NCBI GenBank assembly: GCA_947179485.1
Contig: OX359245.1
Coordinates: 20,819,067-20,883,066, forward strand
Origin: Allacma fusca
Lineage: Eukaryota; Arthropoda; Collembola; Symphypleona; Sminthuridae
Direction of reading: 5' to 3'
Length of the DNA: 64,000 bases
In this document: piece by piece, positions 22,110-34,120 of the stretch
Layout: every line of letters begins with the position of its first letter
Position numbering within the stretch: position 1 is the stretch's first letter
The notes under the pieces: generated by a model
The model's input: only the letters and a program-made list of their open reading frames with translations
The model's database searches: none
Told to the model about the DNA's origin: nothing
Translations under genes and position numbers: made by a program

Positions 22110-25100
22110 TTCTTAAAAAAATCAATATCCTCATTTACCCCCGTATTCCAGAAATTCAAAGATTTTTTAAAAATTCAATATTGGTCAAATCCGGCCTAAA
22201 GATATGAAGGCGAAAGGAATCGACCATGGGCAATCCGATTCGAAAGTCAGATTGGAGTTCGGCCAACTGGTTTAGAAATAAAAACGGGGGTGTCCTCATT
22301 TACCCCCGTATTCCAGAAATTCAAAGATTTTTTAAAAATTTAATGTTCGCCAAATCCGGCCAAACTTTATGAAGGCGGAAGGAATCGACCATGGGGAATC
22401 TGATTCTGAAGTCAGAATTGAGTTCTGCCAAATAGTTTAGAAATAAAAACGGGGGTGTCCTCATTAACCCCCTTATTCCAGAAACTCAAAGATTTTTTAA
22501 AAATTCAGATTTGGCCAAATTCAAACCAAATTGATGAAGGCGAAAGGAATCGACCATGGGGAATCTGATTCTGAAGTCAGAATTGAGTTCGGCCAAATAG
22601 TTTAGAAATAAAAACGGGGGTGTGCTCATTTACCCCCGTATTCCAGAAATTCAAAGATTTTTTACAAATTCAATGTTCGCCAAATCCGGCCAAAATTTAT
22701 GAAGGCGAAAGGAATCGACCATGGGAAATCTGATTCTGAAGTCAGAATTGAGTTCGGCCAAATAGTTTAGAAATAAAAACGGGGGTGTGCTCATTTACCC
22801 CCGTATTCCAGAAATTCAAAGATTTTTTACAAATTCAATGTTCGCCAAATCCGGCCAAAATTTATGAAGGCAAAAGGAATCGACCATGGGGAATCTGATT
22901 CTGAAGTCAGAATTGAGTTCGGCCAAATAGTTTAGAAATAAAAACGGGGGTGTCCTCATTTACCCCCTTATTCCAGAAATTCAAAGAGTTTTTTAAAAAT
23001 TCAGATTTGGCCAAATTCAAACCAAATTGATGAAGGCGAAAGGAATCGACCATGGGGAATCTGATTCTGAAGTCAGAATTGAGTTCGGCCAAATAGTTTA
23101 GAAATAAAAACGGGGGTGGGCTCATTTACCCCCGTATTCCAGAAATTCAAAGATTTTTTACAAATTCAATGTTCGCCAAATCCGGCCAAACTTTATGAAG
23201 GCGGAAGGAATCGACCATGGGGAATCTGATTCTGAAGTCAGAATTGAGTTCGGCCAAATAGTTTAGAAATAAAAACGGGGGTGTCCTCATTTACCCCCTT
23301 ATTCCAGAAATTCAAAGAGTTTTTTAAAAATTCAGATTTGGCCAAATTCAAACCAAATTGATGAAGGCGAAAGGAATCGACCATGGGGAATCTGATTCTG
23401 AAGTCAGAATTGAGTTCGGCCAAATAGTTTAGAAATAAAAACGGGGGTGTCCTCATTTACCCCCGTATTCCAGAAATTCAAACATTTTTTACAAATTTAA
23501 TATTCGCCAAATCCGGCCAACATTTATGAAGGCGAAAGGAATCGACCATGGGGAATCTGATTCTGAAGTCAGAATTGAGTTCGGCCAAATAGTTTAGAAA
23601 TAAAAACGGGGGTGTCCTCATTTACCCCCTTATTCCAGAAATTCAAAGAGTTTTTTAAAAATTCAGATTTGGCCAAATTCAAACCAAATTGATGAAGGCG
23701 AAAGGAATCGACCATGGGGAATCTGATTCTGAAGTCAGAATTGAGTTCGGCCAAATAGTTTAGAAATAAAAACGGGGGTGTCCTCATTTACCCCCGTATT
23801 CCAGAAATTCAAACATTTTTTACAAATTTAATATTCGCCAAATCCGGCCAACATTTATGAAGGCGAAAGGAATCGACCATGGGGAATCTGATTCTGAAGT
23901 CAGAATTGAGTTCGGCCAAATAGTTTAGAAATAAAAACGGGGGTGTCCTCATTTACCCCCTTATTCCAGAAATTCAAAGATTTTTTACAAATTCAATATT
24001 CGCCAAATCCGACCAAAATTTACGAAGGCGAAAGGAATCGACCATGGGGAATCTGATTCTGAAGTCAGAATTGAGTTCGGCCAAATAGTTTAGAAATAAA
24101 AACGGGGGTGTCCTCATTTACCCCCATATTCCAGAAATTCAAAGATTTTTTAAAAATTTAATGTTCGCCAAATCCGGCCAAACTTTATGAAGGCGGAAGG
24201 AATCGACCATGGGGAATCTGATTCTGAAGTCAGAATTGAGTTCTGCCAAATAGTTTAGAAATAAAAACGGGGGTGTCCTCATTTACCCCCTTATTCCAGA
24301 AATTCAAAGAGTTTTTTAAAAATTCAGATTTGGCCAAATTCAAACCAAATTGATGAAGGCGAAAGGAATCGACCATGGGGAATCTGATTCTGAAGTCAGA
24401 ATTGAGTTCGGCCAAATAGTTTATAAATAAAAACGGGGGTGTGCTCATTTACCCCCGTATTCCAGAAATTCAAAGATTTTTTACAAATTCAATGTTCGCC
24501 AAATCCGGCCAAAATTTATGAAGGCAAAAGGAATCGACCATGGGGAATCTGATTCTGAAGTCAGAATTGAGTTCGGCCAAATAGTTTAGAAATAAAAACG
24601 GGGGTGTCCTCATTTACCCCCTTATTCCAGAAATTCAAAGAGTTTTTTAAAAATTCAGATTTGGCCAAATTCAAACCAAATTGATGAAGGCGAAAGGAAT
24701 CGACCATGGGGAATCTGATTCTGAAGTCAGAATTGAGTTCGGCCAAATAGTTTAGAAATAAAAACGGGGGTGTCCTCATTTACCCCCGTATTCCAGAAAT
24801 TCAAACATTTTTTACAAATTTAATATTCGCCAAATCCGGCCAACATTTATGAAGGCGAAAGGAATCGACCATGGGGAATCTGATTCTGAAGTCAGAATTG
24901 AGTTCGGCCAAATAGTTTAGAAATAAAAACGGGGGTGTCCTCATTTACCCCCTTATTCCAGAAATTCAAAGAGTTTTTTAAAAATTCAGATTTGGCCAAA
25001 TTCAAACCAAATTGATGAAGGCGAAAGGAATCGACCATGGGGAATCTGATTCTGAAGTCAGAATTGAGTTCGGCCAAATAGTTTAGAAATAAAAACGGGG

Positions 25101-27450
25101 GTGTCCTCATTTACCCCCGTATTCCAGAAATTCAAACATTTTTTACAAATTTAATATTCGCCAAATCCGGCCAACATTTATGAAGGCGAAAGGAATCGAC
25201 CATGGGGAATCTGATTCTGAAGTCAGAATTGAGTTCGGCCAAATAGTTTAGAAATAAAAACGGGGGTGTCCTCATTTACCCCCTTATTCCAGAAATTCAA
25301 AGATTTTTTACAAATTCAATATTCGCCAAATCCGACCAAAATTTACGAAGGCGAAAGGAATCGACCATGGGGAATCTGATTCTGAAGTCAGAATTGAGTT
25401 CGGCCAAATAGTTTAGAAATAAAAACGGGGGTGTCCTCATTTACCCCCATATTCCAGAAATTCAAAGATTTTTTAAAAATTTAATGTTCGCCAAATCCGG
25501 CCAAACTTTATGAAGGCGGAAGGAATCGACCATGGGGAATCTGATTCTGAAGTCAGAATTGAGTTCTGCCAAATAGTTTAGAAATAAAAACGGGGGTGTC
25601 CTCATTTACCCCCTTATTCCAGAAATTCAAAGAGTTTTTTAAAAATTCAGATTTGGCCAAATTCAAACCAAATTGATGAAGGCGAAAGGAATCGACCATG
25701 GGGAATCTGATTCTGAAGTCAGAATTGAGTTCGGCCAAATAGTTTAGAAATAAAAACGGGGGTGTGCTCATTTACCCCCGTATTCCAGAAATTCAAAGAT
25801 TTTTTACAAATTCAATGTTCGCCAAATCCGGCCAAAATTTATGAAGGCAAAAGGAATCGACCATGGGGAATCTGATTCTGAAGTCAGAATTGAGTTCGGC
25901 CAAATAGTTTAGAAATAAAAACGGGGGTGTCCTCATTTACCCCCTTATTCCAGAAATTCAAAGAGTTTTTTAAAAATTCAGATTTGGCCAAATTCAAACC
26001 AAATTGATGAAGGCGAAAGGAATCGACCATGGGGAATCTGATTCTGAAGTCAGAATTGAGTTCGGCCAAATAGTTTAGAAATAAAAACGGGGGTGTCCTC
26101 ATTTACCCCCGTATTCCAGAAATTCAAACATTTTTTACAAATTTAATATTCGCCAAATCCGGCCAACATTTATGAAGGCGAAAGGAATCGACCATGGGGA
26201 ATCTGATTCTGAAGTCAGAATTGAGTTCGGCCAAATAGTTTAGAAATAAAAACGGGGGTGTCCTCATTTACCCCCTTATTCCAGAAATTCAAAGAGTTTT
26301 TTAAAAATTCAGATTTGGCCAAATTCAAACCAAATTGATGAAGGCGAAAGGAATCGACCATGGGGAATCTGATTCTGAAGTCAGAATTGAGTTCGGCCAA
26401 ATAGTTTAGAAATAAAAACGGGGGTGTCCTCATTTACCCCCGTATTCCAGAAATTCAAACATTTTTTACAAATTTAATATTCGCCAAATCCGGCCAACAT
26501 TTATGAAGGCGAAAGGAATCGACCATGGGGAATCTGATTCTGAAGTCAGAATTGAGTTCGGCCAAATAGTTTAGAAATAAAAACGGGGGTGTCCTCATTT
26601 ACCCCCTTATTCCAGAAATTCAAAGATTTTTTACAAATTCAATATTCGCCAAATCCGGCCAAAATTTACGAAGGCGAAAGGAATCGACCATGGGGAATCT
26701 GATTCTGAAGTCAGAATTGAGTTCGGCCAAATAGTTTAGAAATAAAAACGGGGGTGTCCTCATTTACCCCCATATTCCAGAAATTCAAAGATTTTTTAAA
26801 AATTTAATGTTCGCCAAATCCGGCCAAACTTTATGAAGGCGGAAGGAATCGACCATGGGGAATCTGATTCTGAAGTCAGAATTGAGTTCTGCCAAATAGT
26901 TTAGAAATAAAAACGGGGGTGTCCTCATTTACCCCCTTATTCCAGAAACTCAAAGATTTTTTAAAAATTCAGATTTGGCCAAATTCAAACCAAATTGATG
27001 AAGGCGAAAGGAATCGACCATGGGGAATCTGATTCTGAAGTCAGAATTGAGTTCGGCCAAATAGTTTAGAAATAAAAACGGGGGTGTGCTCATTTACCCC
27101 CGTATTCCAGAAATTCAAAGATTTTTTACAAATTCAATGTTCGCCAAATCCGGCCAAAATTTATGAAGGCGAAAGGAATCGACCATGGGAAATCTGATTC
27201 TGAAGTCAGAATTGAGTTCGGCCAAATAGTTTAGAAATAAAAACGGGGGTGTGCTCATTTACCCCCGTATTCCAGAAATTCAAAGATTTTTTACAAATTC
27301 AATGTTCGCCAAATCCGGCCAAAATTTATGAAGGCGAAAGAAATCGACCATGGGGAATTTGATTCTGAAATCGGAATGGAAATCGGTCAACCGGTTTAGA
27401 AATTAAACCGGGGATGTCCTTATTTACCCTCGTATTCCTGAATTGCAAAT
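22110..27450 (+). repeat. Satellite: ~165 bp monomers in a 1323 bp higher-order repeat
   Basis: About 32 head-to-tail monomers. Two main types are visible. A-type monomers contain ttcgccaaatccggcc; B-type contain tttggccaaattcaaacc. From 22907 on, the order B A B A B A A A repeats with a period of 1323 bp (matching positions 22907, 24230, 25553), almost unchanged between copies; the outer monomers at both edges are more divergent. Each monomer has acgggggt ... acccccgt or a near version, an 8-bp hairpin stem. Open frames of 72 codons recur only because the repeats are alike and are not genes. Confidence 0.95.
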
Positions 27451-27584
27451 ATTTTTTAAACATTCTAATTTGTGAGAATTGAAACTAATTTTTTTAAGAA
27501 TGAAGGTCGCGACGCTGAAATGAGAATTTGTTGAATACAAAATATTTAATTACTTTTCCGTATGCGTTATGTAGAATGGTTTGC

Positions 27585-27750
27585 CCATGACAAGTAGTTA
27601 TGCCCTTGACTAAATATCAGTTTACGAGGCCTGCATATGAAACTATAGTTGAAAATGTCGATGCGCCCATGACATGCGGTTACGCCCTTGGCTACAAAAC
27701 TATTTGACGTGACCTGCTTATGAACGTGGTTGAGAAAAGGTCTAAAGCCG
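27585..27750 (+). repeat. Two-copy degenerate ~82 bp repeat
   Basis: cccatgacaagtagttatgccc and cccatgacatgcggttacgccc each start a related unit continuing cttg(a/g)cta, then cctgc(a/t)tatgaa and gttgaaaa/gttgagaaaa. Confidence 0.5.
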
Positions 27751-28090
27751 CTCCTAACATCTTTTTCAAGACGTGGAGACACATCATCATTAAAATTAGT
27801 GTGAACATTAAACTAAACTTACATCGACGAATTTCCTCAGGTTTAATTGAGCAACAAAGGTAGTTCAAGTTGCGAGCAGTAATAATAATTACGTAATACA
27901 AAAAAGTCAAGAGAACGAAGCAACGAATCGAAACGGCTAAAGGATAAAGTTATTCAAATATTCGAGGCGTTTACCAAGTTACTCTGTACGCATGCTTGAA
28001 GTATTGGTATAAACTCATTGGTATGTATTTCAATGATGTATATGATTAACTCAGGCTGGAATTTAACTCGGGCTAACTTGACTGACGGGA
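27751..28090. other. No gene seen
   Basis: AT-rich upstream flank of the DUF4806-type gene. It probably holds that gene's missing 5' exon or the left end of the element, but I could not define either. Confidence 0.3.
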
Positions 28091-29685
28091 AACTAAGTGT
28101 GTTTTTCCATTAAAAATAACAGTTGACCAAATCCGGTCTTTGCTACCTCCGAATAAAAGATGGACGACATACGTTGCGAAAGTTCTTCGAAAATGTGGTA
28201 TTTGTTATTTTGTAATTCATACTTTTTATTTATTTCTGGTAGACAATATTTAATTGGAAATAAATTATGTATGAAATATTTTTCAGCAACGTATGATGGA
28301 GCCAGCCGATGCGCTGATGTATTAACAAAGGAGGACGATCTCAATACAGATTGGACAGAAAGTGAAGGAACCAAACCAACACCACGAACCAGTGTAAAAG
28401 AAAGCCAGCTTGGATTTCGGTTAGTTTCCGTTGATCCCTGTACATCTTCGGAAGAGGAATTTCTGGAACCTATTGGAGCAAATCAAGGTCAGCAGCCAAT
28501 GTCCCAGATTGCGTGTGGGTCCAAGTTTGTGGAACTTGAAGGAAGCCAAAGCTCAGGAAAATTGACTAATCGGAACACATTAACTTCGAAGTCAACTTTG
28601 TTACCTGAAAACTTCAATCTTTTAGCAGGTATAAATAATTATATTCACATATGTATATATTCTATCATTTTGTATTATTTTTGTTCCTCGCACGAAAATA
28701 GTTTGTTGACACAATTTCGAATAGATTTATTTGTTGCATGTAATGCCTATATAGATACCGTTCCTGCAGTTAATCAGTCTGATGAGCTAGAAATAATTAG
28801 GTCGGAAAATCGAAGTGAGTGAATTTATCCTATAATATTAAAAGCGCAATCAAAACTAGTTAATAATATGTATTAAAATAATAACAACAACGATTGCGTT
28901 TTTTCTTGTGCTCTATTTTTCTCAGAATTTTACAAGCTGGTTCTCACAAAATTAACCAGTATTGAGGAAGATATTGCTTCCATTAAGAAGCTTCAATTGT
29001 CAAGCCAGCAGGAGATTGACAATTTCGATGATATTCCATCGCTTCCACTCCAAAGCCAAGATGATTTCAACTCCCTTGAAACTTGGCTTCAATGTTCTGA
29101 TAATCGTACAAAATTGGTAAGAATATTATGTATGCCATTCTTATAGTTCATCACTATGTAATTATCAAATATTTCGTCAGCTTAAAATCAATAGACATGT
29201 TGCACAAATATTGAAGTCGAGTTTTCATTTGTAACAATATTTTTAGAAAAATTATCTATACACTATCGGTGGCAAGTCTGGCGAAGCAGCGATTCGAGAG
29301 ATTTTAAAGAAGGTTCTAAGTCCAACGTTTACTCGTTTCATTAATTGGAGTGGGCAAAATGAAAAAGGAGACTTTGAGGGGAAATTCTTGCGCCAAGTTA
29401 TAACAGGTTTATTCCTATAATCACTATTATTTCTAAAAACGTTATAAAATACATACTTATTTTTAACAATACATTTAATTTTGACAACTAATACAATTAT
29501 GTTTTTCAAAACCAATGCAATTATTTATTTTTTACAACCAATATAATTAACAATTCATAGATGCAGCCAGGAAACGATTCACAGATCTTACAGACGACTC
29601 TGCCAAATCGGTTTACATTAACTGGTTTCGAAATTCCCAGTCCTTGACATTGGCAAAAGCAAGTAAACGAAATGCTTCCAAGTGA
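28091..29685 (+). CDS. DUF4806-type protein (5' end missing), linked to a transposase
   Basis: Six exons fit in phase: about 28091-28197, 28287-28628, 28770-28814, 28926-29116, 29247-29406 and 29561-29685 (TGA). The first reads SLLPPNKRWTTYVAKVLRKC, like the W/CPP-K... N-terminal motif of arthropod DUF4806 proteins. The middle is acidic and Ser/Thr-rich with a short coiled-coil (about 28930-29020). The last two carry the DUF4806-like part: INWSGQNEKGDFEGKFLRQVIT then DAARKRF...YINWFRNSQ. No start codon lies in the first exon. The last 14 bases overlap the ATG of the next ORF. Such proteins often sit next to transposases in insects; their biochemical role is unknown to me. Confidence 0.65.
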
Positions 29686-31361
29686 AAGAACGAAAAAAAG
29701 AAAAGTCTCTGCCGCAGTTGCCAAATTACTACAAGATATTCAAGATAATAATGGCTCAAGTTCCATCGAAACCAACTCAGAATTATTGCAACAATCCTTC
29801 TCAGAAAATTTTAATTCTGTTGAAAATATAGTACCGTCAGATAGTTCTTTCGATTTTAACTTCACAAGTGAGGATGAGGCAAGTGAAAGTAATGTCGATA
29901 TTTTACCTCTCCATTCATTACTAGAGAAAGATATCGCACAATGGTCAATTGACTATAATATTTCTCATCTAGCTGTTAATGGCTTGCTTAAGAACAAATG
30001 TAGATAAGAATATTCACCTGGATGCCAGGACAATATTACATACACCCAGAATGACTGCAGTAACTTATAGATTTGGAGGGCATTATCATTATTTTGGCTT
30101 AAAGGTTGGAATTTTAAAATTACTTGAACAAAATCATAATTTTAATGATAGTGTGTTGTGTGTTTCTGTAGGTATAGATGGTATTCCTCTCAGCCGCAGT
30201 AGCAATTTACAATTTTGGCCTATTTTAGGTATGGTACCGGAGCTTACAGACTATCCGTTTATAATAGCGATTTATTCAGGATACTCGAAACCTAATGACT
30301 CAAATGCATTTTTGAAGGACTTTGTAGATGAATGTAAAAAACTAGAAAATGAAGGTGTAGTGTATAAACTCAAATCGTATACATTCAAATTAAAATGTAT
30401 CATTGCCGATGCGCCTGCTCGTGCTTTTGTAAAAAATACAAAAACACATACAGGTTATAGCAGTTGTGAGAGATGCACAGTGAAGGGGGAGTGGGATGGT
30501 CGGGTAATTTTTTTGGACCAAAATTGCGAAGTAAGAAATAATGAAGGTTTCAAAAAAATGTCACATGAAAGTCACAATGTGGGACCTAGTATCCTTTCTG
30601 AATTAAATTTTGATTTGGTACAGCAGATACCCTTAGATTATATGCATCTAATTCTTTTAGACGTAATGAAAAAACTTTTAAAAGTTTGGACCGGCCATGA
30701 AAAAACTTTTAAAAATCACAAATTGTCACGGGGTCAAATAAATTTAATTTCTGAGCACCTTGAATTTGTAAAAGTGTATATTCCGAGTGATTTTTGTAGA
30801 AAAACAAGAGGTTTAAAAGAACTTGACCACTTCAAAGCAACTGAGTATAGATTATTTTTGCTTTACACAGGTATGGTCGTGTTAAAACCTCATTTATCGA
30901 AAGAAAAATTTGAACATTTTTTATTATTGCATTGTGCAGTTTTTATAATGTTATCGCCGAAGCCTTCAGATACTACGATTAACTCCTTTGCAAAAAAATT
31001 TTTATGTGATTTTGTAGAACAGTGTCCAAAACTTTACAGTCCACAATTAATGACGTATAATTTTCATTCACTTATACATGTAGCTGAAGATTACTTCAAC
31101 TTTGGAAGCTTAGATAATATAAGCGCGTTCCCGTTCGAAAACTATTTGCAGGTATTAAAAAATATTTTAAGGAAAAAAAATAAATGTGTACAACAGATTA
31201 TCAAAAGAGTGGGTGAGATAGATGCACACGCTAAAAAGTCAAAAGGTGTTAAGCCCAAAAATGGATTCCTGAGTAAGCAAAAATACTGGTACAAAGGAGT
31301 CATTGTCAGCTCTTTGTGGGGTGACAAGTTTATTTGTATTCCTTATTGTAAAACTATTTAA
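29672..31361 (+). pseudogene. tnp2/CACTA-like transposase, one frameshift
   Basis: Two overlapping frames, 29672-30007 and 29979-31361, read as one protein if a single extra base near 29990-30000 is ignored. The N-terminal 100 residues are Ser/Glu-rich with a basic start (SERTKKRKVS). The main body shows SVGIDGIPLSRSSNLQFWPIL, IYSGYSKP, IADAPARAF, CERC, QQIPLDYMHLILLDVMKKLL, a Cys/Lys-rich middle and a conserved HSLIHVAEDYFNFGSLDNISAF block, all landmarks of a transposase family widespread in arthropods and cnidarians (tnp2-like). It starts inside the end of the DUF4806-type gene in another frame. The break could be a real mutation or an assembly error, since the rest is open for 460 codons. 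An AATAAA lies at 31378. Confidence 0.7.
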
Positions 31362-31377
31362 ATGTGTTTTGGGATTC

Positions 31378-31383
31378 AATAAA
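31378..31383 (+). terminator. Poly(A) signal of the tnp2-like ORF
   Basis: AATAAA 17 bases after the TAA stop. Confidence 0.6.
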
Positions 31384-31469
31384 GTATTTAACTAACAACC
31401 CATATACGCAATTACGTGTTTACTGATTTTCCTCACCTGTGAGAATGAACTGCACAAAACTAGCAAATT

Positions 31470-31657
31470 AAGATGCTGTATAATGGCGCAGTACAGCCAG
31501 CAGATCAATGGCGCCAAATATACGCCAAAACAGTGGGCATTTTTTGCGCAACAACTTTCTCCATTTCCGGCTCTGGAAAGATGACCAAACCAGTACGCAT
31601 TTTAGAGCCACGCACTCTGCAGCATTTATGCGCATTTCATACGGACTTGTGCTATTA
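31470..31657. repeat. gcgcat-word element (right end), relative of 14119-14430
   Basis: Contains ggcgcc, tgcgcaa and gcgcattt words and ends gtgctatta, the reverse complement of the terminus at 14119. No left terminus was resolved. Confidence 0.5.
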
Positions 31658-32052
31658 GGGATGTTTCCTTACAGATAAAACGAATAACCTTATAACTCCT
31701 GGGTAATTTAGCATCGATTTTATATTGGCGTTACTAATTTTTTTTAGCCCCCACATACATTAAATCAAATTTATTTATCCAATAAGTAAGTACTGCAAAC
31801 AAACCAAAACAGTGAAACAATTGGTTTCAAAATGTTTCAAGTTAGTGATTTTAGCTTTAAAATTAGTGGTCGGAACAATTCAATTCAATTCAAAATTTAC
31901 AATTCAATCCAGTTCGAATACTGAACTGGATTAAAATTTGTTTTTCAATTCGGTTCAGTAAAAAACAATTCAATTCAGTTCATTCTATGAACTGAACTGA
32001 ATTGTAAGCCATTTGGTTCGCCGGGCATATTTAAATACTGCAAAGGGGGATA

Positions 32053-32417
32053 GGGTGGCGCGTCAGCTAAGGCCATCTCTCCTTACCCTTTTTATAGTAT
32101 TATGTTGAGCTCATTTAAAAAATGTAAAATTTTGAAAAAAATAAAATTTTGATAATTTTTGAAAAAATTTAGCTAGTAGTGCTGACTGGTAAGTGCAAAA
32201 ACGTTCCATTGAAATCGGTGGAACAGTTTGTCGCTTTATATTTTTTTTACGTAAGAACACGCATTACGATTTCGCCCAATAAAGAACTCCTCCAAGAGAG
32301 TGGCCTAAAGAATGTTCACAAAAAGTTTGAACAAAATTGGTGTGGAGGAAAACATCGGGACAAACAGTTCCAAGCATCCACGGAAAACACTATCTTATAA
32401 GGGGGCTGACGCCACCC
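32053..32417. mobile_element. Small TA-flanked element (Tc1/mariner-like ends)
   Basis: Ends gggtggcgcgtcagc and gctgacgccaccc are inverted repeats with one 2-bp indel, flanked by TA on both sides. A 73-codon frame (32179-32400) has no recognised motif and ends inside the right terminus. Confidence 0.65.
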
Positions 32418-32457
32418 TAAAAATATTAACACATTTTAATGCTGTTTATATTGACGC

Positions 32458-32502
32458 CAAGGCTACTTTATTAGGTATTTGCTAGGTATTAAAGTAGCCT
32501 TG
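32458..32502. mobile_element. 45-bp micro-insertion with perfect 8-bp duplication
   Basis: caaggctacttta ... taaagtagccttg are perfect inverted repeats with only 19 bases between them. The insertion is flanked by attgacgc on both sides (32450-32457, 32503-32510). Confidence 0.8.
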
Positions 32503-33429
32503 ATTGACGCAAAGATTGTGCTAATCTTATCCTTACAATATCTGTTTTGATTCAGCCTGAAATTGTTTTGAATTGGAATTCAAAGAAAACAATTCAATTC
32601 GATTCAACACGTGAATTGAAATATTCGGTTCAGTAAACGATCGAATTGAATTGAAAAATCCCTGAATTGAACTGAACTGAATTGAATTGAATTGTAAAAT
32701 TGCAATTTAAACTGAATTGGTCCGACCACTATTTAAAATATGTATTTGAACATGTGCTACGGGCAACTTTGGCAGTTGCCAGAGCTATGTATTTTGAAAT
32801 TGTATTTTGTATTTGAAATACAGGATGGACAACGTTACAAGATAAATAAATTGTTACGATGGGGATGGGGGATTATATGATGATGAGCAGAGGTGTGGAA
32901 TATTTATAAATACTGTATTTGAAATACATTTAGTACTTTGTATTTAGTATTTTTCTAGCCGTAAATTGTTTAAGGTGTTTTGTATTTCGTATTTTGTCAG
33001 CAGAGATGTGTCAAATACCTTATTTTTGTTTCAAAAATACTAAATACTTTTAATTTTTTTCGTAACACAAAATACTATAAAACTAAATAAGATACCAGCA
33101 ACTAGTTTTCTAAAATACTTAAGTAAAATACATATCAAAGACCGCTCGAAAGATACTTAAGTAGAAAATACTATCTTAAATACTTTAGCATCAGGAAATA
33201 CATCGAATAATTTTTGTTTTGGAAATCGAGTACAGAACTTCAAAAATACAAGCTTTTTGAGCATTTCATCCGACAACCTAGCTCTACGTGCACTAAAAAT
33301 TAGTCCTTCCGGTAGTCCGTCTTAATGAATTAAATTATATTTAATTAATTTAGTTTAATTTAATTTAACTAATTCAATACGATCCCAAGATAAATATTGT
33401 TCGCTTACCAAGGGCTTTAAAAAATTTTG

Positions 33430-33630
33430 ACGTTGATGACAAAGCTCCTTTTATCATCCCACTAATTTTATTAGCCCTCGCCGTTTTGGTTCCGACTCGG
33501 AGATTCTTTTCACAAATAATGCCCTGGCGACCACACTTCCATTGTCTAGCTCAATTACCCGAAAATAATTACCGTCCAGAATTGAGGGTAAAGGTCGCAC
33601 CGATGATGACATTTTGAAATGCCTTATGCT
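33430..33630 (+). pseudogene. Possible hAT dimerisation-domain (C-terminal) relic
   Basis: Frames read LILLALAVLVP, RRFFSQ and, shifted, DDDILKCLML. This resembles the order LAL.VL.VP...ER.FS......L of the hAT C-terminal dimerisation domain, but with frameshifts and missing residues. Suggestive only. Confidence 0.3.
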
Positions 33631-33980
33631 TTCTGAACTACCAATTTCTTATAATTTATAATTTAAAGCATGCTAACGAGAAAGACTCTGACTTTGCAGT
33701 GGATAGTCTGAATTTATCCCGCTTAATATTTCCTGTACGTACGACGTATGTAACGTTGTTCCTATACTTAATGCTAACGGTAGGAAATAGTTTAACAATA
33801 AGCACGATGGCAATTTCAAAGTGTTAAGTACCTAAGTATTTTGATAGTATCTTATTTTAAATACTTATACTTACTATTAATGGCTAAAAATAAAATACTA
33901 AATACTTACCAGCATCGTATTTCGTAAATACCAAGATACAAAATACCCGGTCGACCCCAGTAGGTTTGAAATACAAGATA

Positions 33981-34120
33981 CGTATTTTGTATTTTAGATA
34001 CGTATTTTGTATTTTAGATACGTATTTTGTATTTTAGATACGTATTTTGTATTTTAGATACGTATTTTGTATTTTAGATACGTATTTTGTATTTTAGATA
34101 CGTATTTTGTATTTTAGAAA
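33981..34120 (+). repeat. Seven copies of a 20-bp unit
   Basis: cgtattttgtattttagata is repeated six times exactly, then once with the last bases changed (agaaa). Confidence 0.95.

Larger units (their letters stand above)
31864..32731. mobile_element. hAT-like element with aattcaattc-word interior, host to two nested insertions
   Basis: Inverted ends tagtggtcgga / tccgaccacta with a perfect 8-bp duplication tttaaaat (31856-31863, 32732-32739). Interior: left arm of ttcaattc words, right arm of gaattgaa words, i.e. inverted halves. Two further elements are nested at 32053-32417 and 32458-32502. Confidence 0.9.

Noticed and set aside
22907..26433. Nine nearly identical 72-codon minus-strand frames
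   Set aside because: They are one satellite segment repeated; spacing follows the monomer and higher-order period and there is no gene context.
22110..27450. CRISPR-like regular repeats
   Set aside because: There are no unique spacers; units are contiguous tandem monomers in a eukaryotic genome.
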